NCBI GenBank assembly: GCA_002381945.1
Contig: DFXY01000024.1
Coordinates: 1-62,119 of the forward strand
Length of the DNA stretch: 62,119 bases
From: Bacteriovoracaceae bacterium UBA4096
Lineage (GTDB): Bacteria; Bdellovibrionota; Bacteriovoracia; Bacteriovoracales; Bacteriovoracaceae
Direction of reading: 5' to 3'
Under the pieces are notes generated by a model. It saw only the letters and a program-made list of their open reading frames with translations. It was not told where the DNA came from and made no database searches. Positions 1 to 8,589 of this stretch are shown piece after piece (positions within the stretch are counted from its first letter, which is position 1; each line of letters starts with the position of its first letter). The translations under genes and the position numbers were made by a program.

Positions 1-162
1 GAATCAAAACGCTATTTTATTGATTTATTAGATGCAAATGACTACAAGTTTTACTCGACCCAGAAATCTGAAATGGTTTTTAAGTATCAACCAAATCACT
101 TCAAAGAACTTGGGCGTTATATAGAGAGTGTTAGAAATGAAAATTCTTCACAACCTGCTTGA
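1..162 (+). CDS. C-terminal end of an unidentified protein (partial)
   Basis: An open frame runs from the first base to a TGA at 160-162, giving 53 residues that end in ENSSQPA. The start lies outside the window. The fragment is rich in charged and aromatic residues (YFIDLLD, FKYQPNHF, GRYIES) and has no membrane segment or motif I recognise. Its end overlaps the start of ribF by 26 bases, which suggests co-transcription and translational coupling. I cannot name its function. Confidence 0.55.
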   Translation, partial: ESKRYFIDLLDANDYKFYSTQKSEMVFKYQPNHFKELGRYIESVRNENSSQPA

Positions 163-1081
163 TATTCCCAAAGATGGAAATGGTAACTGGCCGGCCATTG
201 GTTTAACTATTGGAAACTTTGACGGTGTACACATCGGCCATCAGGAATTACTAAAAAAGATAAAAAATGACTGCCATCAAAAGAACCTTCTTTTCGTAGT
301 CGTTACTTTTGTTCCACATCCTCAAAAAATTCTACAGCCAGATAAAGAACGCTTTCTGATAAATAGCTACGATCAACGAAGGGCACTACTTAAAGATCAA
401 GGCGTGGATGTCCTGGTTGAAATGAAGTTCACACGTGACTTCAGTACGCTCAAAGCGGAAGAATTTCTAAAACAATATCTCGTGTCTTATCCGAATCTGA
501 AAGATTTCTATCTCGGTTATGATTTTGCTTTTGGCGCAAACAAAGAAGGTGATTACGATTTGGTCAGATCCATTTGTGATCCCTTGGGTATTGAAATTGA
601 AATTCAACCCAAATTTGAGTTTCACGGAAAGGCGGTCTCCTCCAGTTCTATCCGGGCAAGCCTTCTTTCCGGAAAAATTGATGAAGTAGAAAGTATTCTG
701 AAACGTCCATTTCATCTGGAAGGGGTTGTCGTCAAAGGCGAGGGACGCGGGAAACAGATAGGTTTTCCTACCGCCAATATTCAAGTCTCCCAGGATCTGA
801 TTGTTCCTCATAAGGGGGTCTATGTCACCAAAACGGTATATAAAGACATGACATTTAAGTCAGTGACTAATATTGGTAACAATCCAACTTTCAAAGACAC
901 GGAACAATTACACATTGAAACTAACTTGTTTGATTTTGATTCAGATATTTATGGCGAAGTTCTGGATATCCAGTTTTTACATAAAATTCGTGATGAGAAG
1001 AAGTTTTCAACCGTTAATGACTTAATTAACCAGATAAAATCCGATGTGCAAGTTGCCAGAGATTTTCTGAGTTCAATATGA
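137..1081 (+). CDS. ribF: Bifunctional riboflavin kinase / FAD synthetase
   Basis: Converts riboflavin to FMN and FMN to FAD in the cytoplasm. The N-terminal adenylyltransferase half shows the nucleotide-binding GNFDGVHIGH near residue 25 and the SSSSIR motif near residue 170. The C-terminal flavokinase half shows GFPTANI, GVYV and NIGNNPTF. The length of 314 residues is normal for the fused bacterial enzyme. ATG 137 is chosen because GAGAG lies about 10 bases upstream; an in-frame GTG at 128 is the alternative. The stop overlaps the next start (ATGA), so the aroE-like gene is probably coupled. Confidence 0.93.
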   Translation: MKILHNLLDIPKDGNGNWPAIGLTIGNFDGVHIGHQELLKKIKNDCHQKNLLFVVVTFVPHPQKILQPDKERFLINSYDQRRALLKDQGVDVLVEMKFTRDFSTLKAEEFLKQYLVSYPNLKDFYLGYDFAFGANKEGDYDLVRSICDPLGIEIEIQPKFEFHGKAVSSSSIRASLLSGKIDEVESILKRPFHLEGVVVKGEGRGKQIGFPTANIQVSQDLIVPHKGVYVTKTVYKDMTFKSVTNIGNNPTFKDTEQLHIETNLFDFDSDIYGEVLDIQFLHKIRDEKKFSTVNDLINQIKSDVQVARDFLSSI

Positions 1082-1785
1082 AGTTGGGGTTGTTAGGTTT
1101 TCCGCTTGAACATTCATTATCCCCCAAATTATACCGTCAGTTTTTAGGTGAACAATTAATTTCTTACGAACTCTTTGCTTATCCAACGGCAGCGACAGTT
1201 CCTGGATTGGATTTCTTTGCTGAGCGGCTCGATGGTTTAAATATTACCTCTCCTTATAAGACTCATTTTATTAATGAAATCACTATACCTTCTCCCTTAG
1301 TTAGAAGAATTGGTGCCGTGAATACATTGGCTTTTGCAGGGGGCGAAGTATTTGCCACCAACACAGATATTTTGGCCGTAGAGGAAATTCTGAAAGACTA
1401 CCAAAAGAAATATGATTCGCTTTCGCTCATTTTGTTGGGAGATGGGGTTATGGCCGAAGTTACTAAAGTTGTTGCTGATACTCTTCAGCTTGAATATGTA
1501 CAATTCTCCCGTAAGCTAACCCGGGATTTTATTCATCTTGATCTCCGAAAAATATCGAGGCAAAAGAGTCAAGTTCTTGTCATCAATGCTTGTTCCAGAG
1601 ATTTTATTTTTCAGGGAGCCTTTCAGGGAGATGAAATCTTTTGGGACTATAATTATAACTTTTCCCCTCATAAAAGCCGAATTCCCTCGCTGGTAAAATC
1701 ATACTCCGATGGTCAGGAGATGCTTGAACGACAAGCAAAAGCCGCAATCCAATTCTGGAAAGAAGTAATCCCTAAACTTAACTAG
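1078..1785 (+). CDS. aroE: Divergent shikimate dehydrogenase (AroE-like)
   Basis: AroE reduces 3-dehydroshikimate to shikimate with NADPH. Substrate-side motifs are present: HSLSP near residue 13, NITSPYK with the catalytic Lys, GAVNTL, NTD with the catalytic Asp, and QAKAAIQFW near the C-terminus. The protein is short (235 residues against about 270). The usual glycine-rich dinucleotide loop (GAGG) reads GDGVMA, and NTD is not followed by the usual glycine. It may be a diverged but active AroE or a relative with altered cofactor use. aroQ, another shikimate-pathway gene, lies at 15896. Confidence 0.75.
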   Translation: MKLGLLGFPLEHSLSPKLYRQFLGEQLISYELFAYPTAATVPGLDFFAERLDGLNITSPYKTHFINEITIPSPLVRRIGAVNTLAFAGGEVFATNTDILAVEEILKDYQKKYDSLSLILLGDGVMAEVTKVVADTLQLEYVQFSRKLTRDFIHLDLRKISRQKSQVLVINACSRDFIFQGAFQGDEIFWDYNYNFSPHKSRIPSLVKSYSDGQEMLERQAKAAIQFWKEVIPKLN

Positions 1786-1832
1786 TGAATAATCCGAAAT
1801 AGGGTACATACTATTAAGGGGTTATTAAATTC

Positions 1833-3503
1833 ATGATTCGTAAAGAGTTCATCGAGATTGTTACTAATACAGGGATGGCAACGCTTAAAGAGTTGCGCCG
1901 TCTCTCTATGGGTAGAGATGATGAGATCAATGAATTTGAACTTTTGCAGATGCCTTACTTTGATGAAAATAAGTTTGCAAAAATTTGTTCTGAAAAACAT
2001 GGCATTACCTTCATTGATCTTCGTAATGCCAAAGTCCCGACAGATACCTTGTCTCTGCTTAAAAAAAGACTGGTCATTAAATATCGTGCTATTCCAATTC
2101 AGAAGACGGCCACTAAAATTACCCTGGCCACTTTTGATCCAAGTGTTGTGGCAGAAGCCTCTAAAGAGCTTTCAGATGAATTTAAGAAACAAACTGAATT
2201 CATCCTTACGAATATATCTTCATGGAGAAAGCTCTATTCAGGAATTAAAGATTCTGTTGATGACCTGATAAATAATATTCAGGAAATTACCGCTAACACA
2301 GTGGTTGAAGAGAATATCAAAGCGGAAGATATTTCAGACGATGTGGTTACTTTTGTAAACCGTCTATTAGCGGAAGCCTTTATTAAAAAAGCATCCGATA
2401 TTCATGTTGAACCCTATGAGAAAATTTTTCGTGTAAGGCTCAGAATTGATGGAAACTTGGTGGAGGTTGCTCAACCCCCGAAGAGTATGATGGCACCTGT
2501 ACTGTCGCGCTTGAAGATCATGTCCCAGATGGACATTTCTGAAAAACGTAAACCACAAGATGGACGTATTAAACTTTTGATCGGTGGTAATCCAATTGAT
2601 TACCGGGTTTCATCCTTGCCAACTTTGTTTGGAGAGAAAATTGTACTCCGGTTATTGGATTCATCTACGCTTCAATTGGATATGACAAAACTGGGATTTG
2701 AACAAAAGCAACTCGATGTTTTTAAGGAAGGTATCCACCGTCCCTTTGGTATGTGCCTGGTGACGGGACCTACTGGCTCTGGAAAAACAACGACCCTTTA
2801 TTCTGCCATGGCGGATTTGAACACCCCTGATAATAACGTTTCAACTGCCGAAGACCCGGTGGAGTTTAATCTGGAAGGAATTAATCAGGTCAACGTTAAG
2901 AAGGAAGTGGGGCTAACCTTCGCTACAGCGCTGAAAGCTTTCCTTCGACAGGATCCTGACATTATTATGGTGGGAGAGATTCGAGATTTAGAGGTTGGCG
3001 AAATTGCAGTTGAAGCTGCCTTAACAGGCCACTTGGTTTTATCAACCTTACATACCAACGACGCACCGGCGACAGTTACCAGATTATTAAATATGGGGAT
3101 TGAACCCTTTTTGGTGGTAGCTGCCCTGAACGTTATTGTGGCCCAAAGGCTATGTCGAAAAATTTGTATCAACTGTCGTGAAGAGCGAAAGGCCACTCCT
3201 GAAGAACTGATTGCTTGCGGCTTTGCTCCGGCATCTGCTGAAAGAATTAAAGTCTATCACGGTAAGGGCTGTGAACTTTGTAATAACACCGGCTATAAAG
3301 GCCGGGTTGCCATCTATGAAGTCCTCTCTGTAACACCAAAAGTCAGAGAATTGATTTTAAGAAATGCTTCGGGTGATGACATCAAAAAGCAGGCAATTAG
3401 AGATGGAATGAAAACACTTCGCATGAGTGCACTAACTAAAGTCGCACAAGGGTTAACTACCTTGGAAGAAGCGGTTTCCAACTCAGCGTCAGATCAACTT
3501 TAG
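1833..3503 (+). CDS. pilB: Type IV pilus extension ATPase PilB (GspE/PilB family)
   Basis: Hexameric motor that powers pilin polymerisation from the cytoplasmic face. An N-terminal GspE/PilB domain fills about residues 1-150. The motor carries Walker A GPTGSGKTTT near residue 311, Walker B DPDIIMVGEIRD near 374 and the His box HLVLSTLHTND. The PilB/GspE zinc site follows as CRKICINC near 440 and CELC near 480. The length of 556 matches PilB. AAGGGG precedes the ATG. pilT and pilC follow on the same strand with gaps of 11 and 6 bases. Pilin, PilM-Q and the secretin nearby argue for the pilus rather than type II secretion. Confidence 0.95.
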   Translation: MIRKEFIEIVTNTGMATLKELRRLSMGRDDEINEFELLQMPYFDENKFAKICSEKHGITFIDLRNAKVPTDTLSLLKKRLVIKYRAIPIQKTATKITLATFDPSVVAEASKELSDEFKKQTEFILTNISSWRKLYSGIKDSVDDLINNIQEITANTVVEENIKAEDISDDVVTFVNRLLAEAFIKKASDIHVEPYEKIFRVRLRIDGNLVEVAQPPKSMMAPVLSRLKIMSQMDISEKRKPQDGRIKLLIGGNPIDYRVSSLPTLFGEKIVLRLLDSSTLQLDMTKLGFEQKQLDVFKEGIHRPFGMCLVTGPTGSGKTTTLYSAMADLNTPDNNVSTAEDPVEFNLEGINQVNVKKEVGLTFATALKAFLRQDPDIIMVGEIRDLEVGEIAVEAALTGHLVLSTLHTNDAPATVTRLLNMGIEPFLVVAALNVIVAQRLCRKICINCREERKATPEELIACGFAPASAERIKVYHGKGCELCNNTGYKGRVAIYEVLSVTPKVRELILRNASGDDIKKQAIRDGMKTLRMSALTKVAQGLTTLEEAVSNSASDQL

Positions 3504-3514
3504 GAGCGATTTTT

Positions 3515-4657
3515 ATGGGATCAGGGGATAATACCAGTACCACCACCAAAACCAATGTCGAACAAGGCATTGGTAATTTACAGATTCAACAGCTGTTTAA
3601 GGTGATGGTAGACAATAATGCATCCGATTTACATCTAACTGTCGGGAGTGCTCCCGGAATGCGAATTAGTGGTGACATTGTACGAGTTAAAGTTGGAAGC
3701 CTGACTCCTGATGATACTAAAAGATTGATTTACCAAATTCTGACAGAAAAACAAAAAGCTGATCTGGAAAAGAATCTGGAATTGGATTTTTCTTTTGGTA
3801 TTAAAGGTCTTGCACGTTTCCGTGCCAACGTTTTCTATTCGAAAGGAGCGGTAGCCGCTGTTTTCCGTCAAATCCCAAGCTTGATTCCGGATTTTGAAGC
3901 CCTGGGCTTACCACCTGTTCTCTTGGAGATGGTGAATGTGTCGAGTGGTCTCTTTCTCGTAACTGGTCCAACAGGTTCAGGTAAATCAACAACGCTCGCA
4001 TCAATTATTGATAAGCTCAATGCTAATTCTCCCAGCCATATTATTACACTGGAAGATCCGATTGAATTTGTGCACCAACATAAGCTCTCTTTAGTGAACC
4101 AAAGAGAAATTGGTGCTGATACTTTGAGTTTTGGGAAAGGGATTAAATCCTTGCTTCGACAGGATCCTGATATCGTTCTGGTGGGTGAGCTTCGAGATCC
4201 AGAGACAATTGAGGCGGCCTTGACTATTGCTGAAACCGGACACGTTGTTTTCGGAACTCTTCACACGAACTCTACGATTCAAACCATTAACCGTATCATT
4301 AACGTGTTTTCTCATGATCAACAGGATCAGATCAGAACACTACTTTCTTTTGTGCTCCAGGGGGTTGTGGCCCAGCAGCTCCTTCCAAGAATTCCCAAAG
4401 GTCGAGCTTTAGTTCAGGAGATCTTGAGGATTACACCAGCAATTAGAAACCTAATTCGTGAAGACAAAGTTCATCAGATCTACTCCCAGATGCAGATTGG
4501 TCAGGAAGAGACGGGAATGAATACAATGAACCAGCATATTAAGAAGCATTTAGATTCAGGGATTATTACCCCGGAAACTGCCATGACTTTTTCCAATAAC
4601 CCGGAAGAGCTGACCCGTATGCTGGGAATCAATAACCCTAAGACGAGATTGAAATAA
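3515..4657 (+). CDS. pilT: Type IV pilus retraction ATPase PilT
   Basis: Motor that depolymerises pili and drives twitching. It has Walker A GPTGSGKS near residue 151, Walker B DPDIVLVGELRD near 217, HVVFGTLHTNS, and the PilT-specific AIRNLIRE motif near residue 308, whose equivalent is required for retraction in characterised PilT. It lacks the PilB zinc cysteines. The length of 380 is slightly above usual because of a Thr/Asn-rich N-terminal extension of about 20 residues. AGGAG precedes the ATG. It sits between pilB and pilC. Confidence 0.95.
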   Translation: MGSGDNTSTTTKTNVEQGIGNLQIQQLFKVMVDNNASDLHLTVGSAPGMRISGDIVRVKVGSLTPDDTKRLIYQILTEKQKADLEKNLELDFSFGIKGLARFRANVFYSKGAVAAVFRQIPSLIPDFEALGLPPVLLEMVNVSSGLFLVTGPTGSGKSTTLASIIDKLNANSPSHIITLEDPIEFVHQHKLSLVNQREIGADTLSFGKGIKSLLRQDPDIVLVGELRDPETIEAALTIAETGHVVFGTLHTNSTIQTINRIINVFSHDQQDQIRTLLSFVLQGVVAQQLLPRIPKGRALVQEILRITPAIRNLIREDKVHQIYSQMQIGQEETGMNTMNQHIKKHLDSGIITPETAMTFSNNPEELTRMLGINNPKTRLK

Positions 4658-4663
4658 TTTTAT

Positions 4664-5884
4664 ATGGCCAAGTATAAGTACATAGGATTTACAGGAGACG
4701 GCAGAAAGGTCGAGAATTCGATCGAAGCTGAAACTGTACGTGATGCTAAGAAAATTCTTAGACGTCAGAATATCCGTGCTACCAAAATCATTGAGCCTTC
4801 TTTTTTTGAAGCGGATCTTGGCCAGTTTTTAGTTGATAAGGGTCTGGCACGTCCTTTTGGTAGGGTTGAACTAATGCGTTTTACCAGACAGCTGGCGATC
4901 TTGATTAATGCCGGTGTGCCGATTCTTGAATGTATGGAGATTCTCCATAAGCAAGAACAGAACATGGTACTGAAAAGAGTCGTAAAAAATATTTCGATGC
5001 AAATTGAAGAAGGTAAAACTCTTTTCGATGCCATGTCTCAGCAGCAGGGATTTGATAAACTCTACTGTGCACTGGTGAAGGCGGGTGAGTCTGCAGGTAT
5101 TCTTGATTCCATTTTAAATAAATTGGCCGAGTTCCTGGAGAAAGCTGAAAAGCTAAAAAAACAAGTGAAGTCAGCGCTAACGTATCCTGTAATAGTTGTC
5201 TTCGTAGGAGTTCTGGTAGTTTTTGGTTTAATGACCTTTGTGGTTCCACAATTTGTAGGAATTCTAAAAGAGTCAAATCAGGAAATTCCCTGGGTCACTC
5301 AGACAGTCATTGATGTTTCAAACTTTTTTCAAAACTATACCTTGTTGTTAATTGCCGGAATGGTAGCGGCTACCATGATCTTTGTTAACTTTATTAAAAC
5401 CCGTGAAGGAAAGCATGCTTGGGATCGTTTCACTATGAAAGCTCCTCTGTTTGGCATGCTGGTGATCAAAGGTAATCTGGGGTCTTTTACACGTACTCTG
5501 GCGACCATGCTTTCGGCGGGTGTGCCCATTATTGATTCCTTAGAAATTTGTATCGAAACTTTGGATAACACCCAAATAGCCAAAGATTTAACCCGGGTTC
5601 GTAAGGCAGTAATCGAAGGTAAATCCATTACGGATCCTTTAAGCCGAATTACTTATTTCCCACCTCTTGTGACTCAAATGATTAAAGTGGGAGAATCAAC
5701 AGGTAACCTGGACCAAATGTTAGTTAAGGTCGCTGATGTTTTTGAAGATGAAGTGGAAGAATTGGTTGGGAATTTGACTAAATTAATTGAGCCAATCATC
5801 CTCGTAGTTTTAGGGGGAATTATTGGTTTCGTCTTAATTGCCATGTACTTACCAATCTTCATGTCTGCCGGTGGAGTTGAATAA
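4664..5884 (+). CDS. pilC: Type IV pilus inner-membrane platform protein PilC
   Basis: Platform on which PilB and PilT act. It has the two tandem GspF domains of the family (about residues 70-195 and 270-395), with the repeated FTRQLAILINAGVPI and FTRTLATMLSAGVPI signatures. Hydrophobic segments lie near residues 170-192, 225-245 and 378-398. The 406-residue length is typical. No clear Shine-Dalgarno sequence is visible in the 6-base gap after pilT, so translation may be coupled to that gene. Confidence 0.95.
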   Translation: MAKYKYIGFTGDGRKVENSIEAETVRDAKKILRRQNIRATKIIEPSFFEADLGQFLVDKGLARPFGRVELMRFTRQLAILINAGVPILECMEILHKQEQNMVLKRVVKNISMQIEEGKTLFDAMSQQQGFDKLYCALVKAGESAGILDSILNKLAEFLEKAEKLKKQVKSALTYPVIVVFVGVLVVFGLMTFVVPQFVGILKESNQEIPWVTQTVIDVSNFFQNYTLLLIAGMVAATMIFVNFIKTREGKHAWDRFTMKAPLFGMLVIKGNLGSFTRTLATMLSAGVPIIDSLEICIETLDNTQIAKDLTRVRKAVIEGKSITDPLSRITYFPPLVTQMIKVGESTGNLDQMLVKVADVFEDEVEELVGNLTKLIEPIILVVLGGIIGFVLIAMYLPIFMSAGGVE

Positions 5885-5910
5885 GACGACAACATTTTGT
5901 GGCAAGCGAA

Positions 5911-5965
5911 GGCAACTAAAGAAAGCTTCCCTATACCCGACTTGAGCATCAGGGAATAAGTTGCC
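5911..5965 (+). other. Two-stem structured element in the pilA leader region
   Basis: Outer arms GGCAACT (5911-5917) and AGTTGCC (5959-5965) are perfect complements. Inside them TTCCCT (5927-5932) pairs with AGGGAA (5951-5956). The stems are separated by a 9-base purine-rich strand on the 5' side and only two bases (TA) on the 3' side, leaving an 18-base apical loop. The element lies 26 bases after pilC and about 170 bases before pilA. No T-run follows, so it is not a standard terminator. I do not recognise a known riboswitch or ribozyme class. It could act on pilA expression or as a processing site after pilC. Confidence 0.5.
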
Positions 5966-6100
5966 GGAAAGTGGTGGGGATCTTTATTTGTTATATTAAT
6001 AAATAGTTAATATCGGATTTCACATAATATGAATTAGATACTGAAGGTTTCTTGGATTCTTAATATTCAAGCTCGAACTGGCAAGTATCCTTAAACACAA

Positions 6101-6132
6101 TTTTCAAATCTCTTGATGATTTGAAAAAGGAG
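6101..6132 (+). promoter_or_regulatory. Hairpin abutting the pilA ribosome binding site
   Basis: TTTTCAAATC (6101-6110) and GATTTGAAAA (6118-6127) form a perfect 10-bp stem with a 7-base loop. The last two stem bases overlap the AAGGAG site (6127-6132), which lies 5 bases before the pilA ATG. Such a 5' hairpin could stabilise the abundant pilin mRNA or tune ribosome entry. Confidence 0.55.
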
Positions 6133-6137
6133 TTCAC

Positions 6138-6791
6138 ATGAAGACGTTCTTAAAGTCGCTTAAGCGACAAGACGGGTTTACCCTCGTCGAGTTGATGGTC
6201 GTGGTTGCCATCATCGGTCTACTCTCGGCCGTGGCCATTCCAAACTTTCGTAAGTATCAGGCGAAAGCTAAGATGTCTGAAGCCAAACTTCAGCTTTCAT
6301 CAGTTTATACTGCTGAAACTGCGTTCTACTCTGATTACAACATTTACCACACTTGCCTCGCCTACATGGGATACAACCCACAACGGGAAGTTTTAAACCG
6401 ATACTATGCGGTTGGTTTTAGTGTAGCTTCGATGGCGATTAATGCTGATGCTTATGCAGTTGCTGTTACAGCGGGTTTATCCAATGCTGCTACTGATTGT
6501 CCGCTGAGTAACGCCTCGGCCGGTAGTACCACGAACCCACCGGTTGCTACAGAAACCGTTCAAGGTAACTATACCTACTTCCTGGCCGGTAAAGGTGTCG
6601 GTAGTGCCCGTGCCAATGCTGTCAGTTTTTTACCTGCCACTTCAATTGGCACTCAAGCTGATCAGGCCAATATGACATTCACTGCTGGTGCCGGTGGAGT
6701 AATTGATGGGGATAACGCCAGCTCCACTCTTGCATCTCAGTTATCAATCAATGAACAAAAAGTGTTCAGAGTTGTAAGAAACGGTTTCTAA
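6138..6791 (+). CDS. pilA: Type IV major pilin (PilA-like prepilin)
   Basis: Structural subunit of the pilus. It has a 13-residue basic leader ending in Gly13, then FTLVELMVVVAIIGLLSAVA. Glu is at mature position 5 and a hydrophobic N-terminal helix follows, as in class IVa pilins. PilD at 9364 would cleave after Gly13 and methylate Phe. Two cysteines (73 and 121) could form a disulfide, although the usual C-terminal disulfide loop is not evident. The globular part is rich in Ala, Ser and Thr. The length of 217 is at the long end. It is preceded by a strong AAGGAG and a structured leader, and followed by its own terminator, which fits high monocistronic expression. Confidence 0.93.
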   Translation: MKTFLKSLKRQDGFTLVELMVVVAIIGLLSAVAIPNFRKYQAKAKMSEAKLQLSSVYTAETAFYSDYNIYHTCLAYMGYNPQREVLNRYYAVGFSVASMAINADAYAVAVTAGLSNAATDCPLSNASAGSTTNPPVATETVQGNYTYFLAGKGVGSARANAVSFLPATSIGTQADQANMTFTAGAGGVIDGDNASSTLASQLSINEQKVFRVVRNGF

Positions 6792-6817
6792 TCTGATTTT
6801 ATTTTTTTACAGTGTCG

Positions 6818-6847
6818 AGGCCTTCCTTCTGGGAAGGCCTTTTTTAT
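6818..6847 (+). terminator. Intrinsic terminator of pilA
   Basis: AGGCCTTCC (6818-6826) and GGAAGGCCT (6832-6840) form a perfect 9-bp stem with a 5-base loop, followed by TTTTTATTT. It lies 26 bases after the pilA stop. The minus-strand gene that converges here ends inside the T-run. Confidence 0.9.
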
Positions 6848-7668
6848 TTGTCTCTTCGATAAATTTGATAGGGCTTAAATTCCTTCTGGGCCTGATAGAC
6901 ACCTTTTTCAAGCACATAAGGTCTTCCTTCAGCATCAAACTTATCGCAGCCCAGTTTTTGCTGGTTTAAACATTCCAAATCAATCGTAGCCTTGATCGCA
7001 TAGATATCTGAAGCCAGCTTATGCCGAAGAGTTTGGTCTTCAGTTTTATCATAAGCTTCTTTGAGAAGAACTAATGTCACTGTGGGGTCACCCTCAACTT
7101 CATGGCGCAACTTTATGGTGAGCGATGTCAGAAAAGATGGGGCCATAGGATGGTTTTTGATTTTTTCAAAATGATAAAGCCCCTTTTCATTATTGTTCAT
7201 TTCAAAATAATAATTAAAACCCTGATTGAAGTTTAAACGGTAATCTTCCGGATAAAAGCTCAAGCCTTTGTTCATAATGATTGCAGCAGCTTCAGGATCA
7301 TCTTTTACAATAGAGAGGTATTGACCTCCATAAAGATAGTTTTCATAAAAACGTGGATCTAAATCTGATATGCTTTTAAAACGCAGATACATCCAATTAT
7401 TTAAGGGATTGCCTCGATAGTTTTCCAGATCTGACTCAATTAATGTCTGAATCCAGAGCATATCAGCAAGTAGTCTTTTATTTCCGAGTGAGAATAACTT
7501 TAAGAATAGAGAATTGATGTTAATGGCCGAGTCTTGTTTACTAACAATAATCTCAGGTCTTTTTGAGTGAGTATGAAAAAAAAGTGCCAGTAGAAATAAA
7601 GCAAGTGATGCCACCAGTACGAAGTACGATCGATCAAGATTTAATTTGCCAAGCTTCCTTAAAATCAT
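6844..7668 (-). CDS. Membrane-anchored protein of unknown function, TPR-like
   Basis: I cannot name this 274-residue protein with certainty. A basic N-terminus and one transmembrane helix (YFVLVASLALFLLALFF, residues 15-31) anchor it, and the rest should face the periplasm. The body has helical, TPR-like spacing with repeated Tyr/Phe-rich segments (FYPEDYRLNFNQGFNYYF). ATG 7668 is chosen; the longer frame from 7734 would run into the divergent ABC gene at 7681. Its place inside the pilus cluster matches the position of pilG in Myxococcus xanthus, where PilG works with the PilH-PilI ABC transporter. The equivalence is inference, and here the gene is on the opposite strand. Confidence 0.65.
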   Translation of the reverse strand: MILRKLGKLNLDRSYFVLVASLALFLLALFFHTHSKRPEIIVSKQDSAININSLFLKLFSLGNKRLLADMLWIQTLIESDLENYRGNPLNNWMYLRFKSISDLDPRFYENYLYGGQYLSIVKDDPEAAAIIMNKGLSFYPEDYRLNFNQGFNYYFEMNNNEKGLYHFEKIKNHPMAPSFLTSLTIKLRHEVEGDPTVTLVLLKEAYDKTEDQTLRHKLASDIYAIKATIDLECLNQQKLGCDKFDAEGRPYVLEKGVYQAQKEFKPYQIYRRDK

Positions 7669-7680
7669 AACATTAAGTAT

Positions 7681-8589
7681 ATGATAGAGTTCAACGGTGT
7701 AACCAAAGTTTTTAAGACAGAGCTTCTCACTCAACCTTTTGTGGCCTTGGATGATGTTTCATTTAAAGTTCCACAAGGTTCTATGGTGGGTTTCTTAGGT
7801 GCTAATGGTGCTGGCAAAACAACTTCATTGAAAATTATCATGGATTTTATCAGGCCAACATCAGGACAGGTTGATTTTAAAAATCTGGGGAATGACCGTT
7901 TTGAGATATTTAAAAATATTGGTTTTTTACCGGAACGTCCGTACTTTTATCAAAATCTGACTGGTCATGAGTTCTTACATTTCATGGGATCTTTGTCAGA
8001 AATTAGCTCCTCGGAAATAAAGCTGCGGACTTTGAAATGGGCCCCACGCTTTAAGATTGATCACGCTTTATCTCGCCAATTGAAAACCTACTCTAAGGGC
8101 ATGCTCCAGAGAATTGGCTTTATGGCCACCATTCTGCATGAACCCGAATTGATCATTCTGGATGAGCCATTGTCTGGACTTGATCCGATTGGAAGAAAAG
8201 AATTAAAGGATGTCATCGTAGAAGTTCATCGGGAAGGCAAAACCGTATTTTTCAGCAGTCACATCGTTCCGGATATTGAAGAAATTTGTGACCGAGTGAT
8301 TTTCCTGAAAGAAGGACGACTAGTTTATGATGGCGCAGTGGAAAAACTGCTCAAAAGTGAAGCACAAACTGAGTACCTCGTTAAGTTCAAATTGAGTGGT
8401 AAAATACAATTTTCGGCCACCATTAAAAATCACGAGAATTTTCCGGGGGATTTGCAAGTAGTGACAGTAACAGAAAACTCAAAAGGTGAACTGTTGCAGG
8501 AACTGGTCGCTAAAAATATCGATATCATCGGTGTTGAATACATTAAGCCAAGTCTGGAAGAAATTTTTTATCATATAAAATCGAAATGA
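7681..8589 (+). CDS. ABC transporter ATP-binding protein (PilH-like by context)
   Basis: ATPase of a two-gene ABC exporter. It shows Walker A GANGAGKTT near residue 40, signature YSKGMLQR near 138, Walker B LIILDEPLSGLDP near 158 and the switch His in SSHIVPDIEE. The 302-residue length includes a C-terminal regulatory tail of about 90 residues typical of the gliding and copper type (CcmA/GldA-like) ATPases. It overlaps the permease gene by 4 bases. In M. xanthus pilH and pilI lie between pilA and pilD and are needed for pilus biogenesis; the same order occurs here. The substrate is unknown. Confidence 0.85.
   Translation: MIEFNGVTKVFKTELLTQPFVALDDVSFKVPQGSMVGFLGANGAGKTTSLKIIMDFIRPTSGQVDFKNLGNDRFEIFKNIGFLPERPYFYQNLTGHEFLHFMGSLSEISSSEIKLRTLKWAPRFKIDHALSRQLKTYSKGMLQRIGFMATILHEPELIILDEPLSGLDPIGRKELKDVIVEVHREGKTVFFSSHIVPDIEEICDRVIFLKEGRLVYDGAVEKLLKSEAQTEYLVKFKLSGKIQFSATIKNHENFPGDLQVVTVTENSKGELLQELVAKNIDIIGVEYIKPSLEEIFYHIKSK

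Noticed and set aside
5911..5965. tRNA-like structure
   Set aside because: Only two nested stems exist; there are no D, anticodon or T arms and no CCA-proximal pairing.
5900..5980. Cyclic-di-GMP (GEMM) riboswitch before pilA
   Set aside because: The expected core blocks, such as GACGCAAAGCC and the GNRA-loop stem, are not present; only general hairpins are seen.
6080..6100. Sigma-54 promoter for pilA (TGGCAAGTATCCTTAA)
   Set aside because: The -24 part fits, but the -12 element lacks the required GC and the spacing is off by one.
7669..7734. Longer N-terminus for the minus-strand gene ending at 6844
   Set aside because: It would overlap the start of the ABC ATPase gene and places extra charged residues before the membrane anchor.
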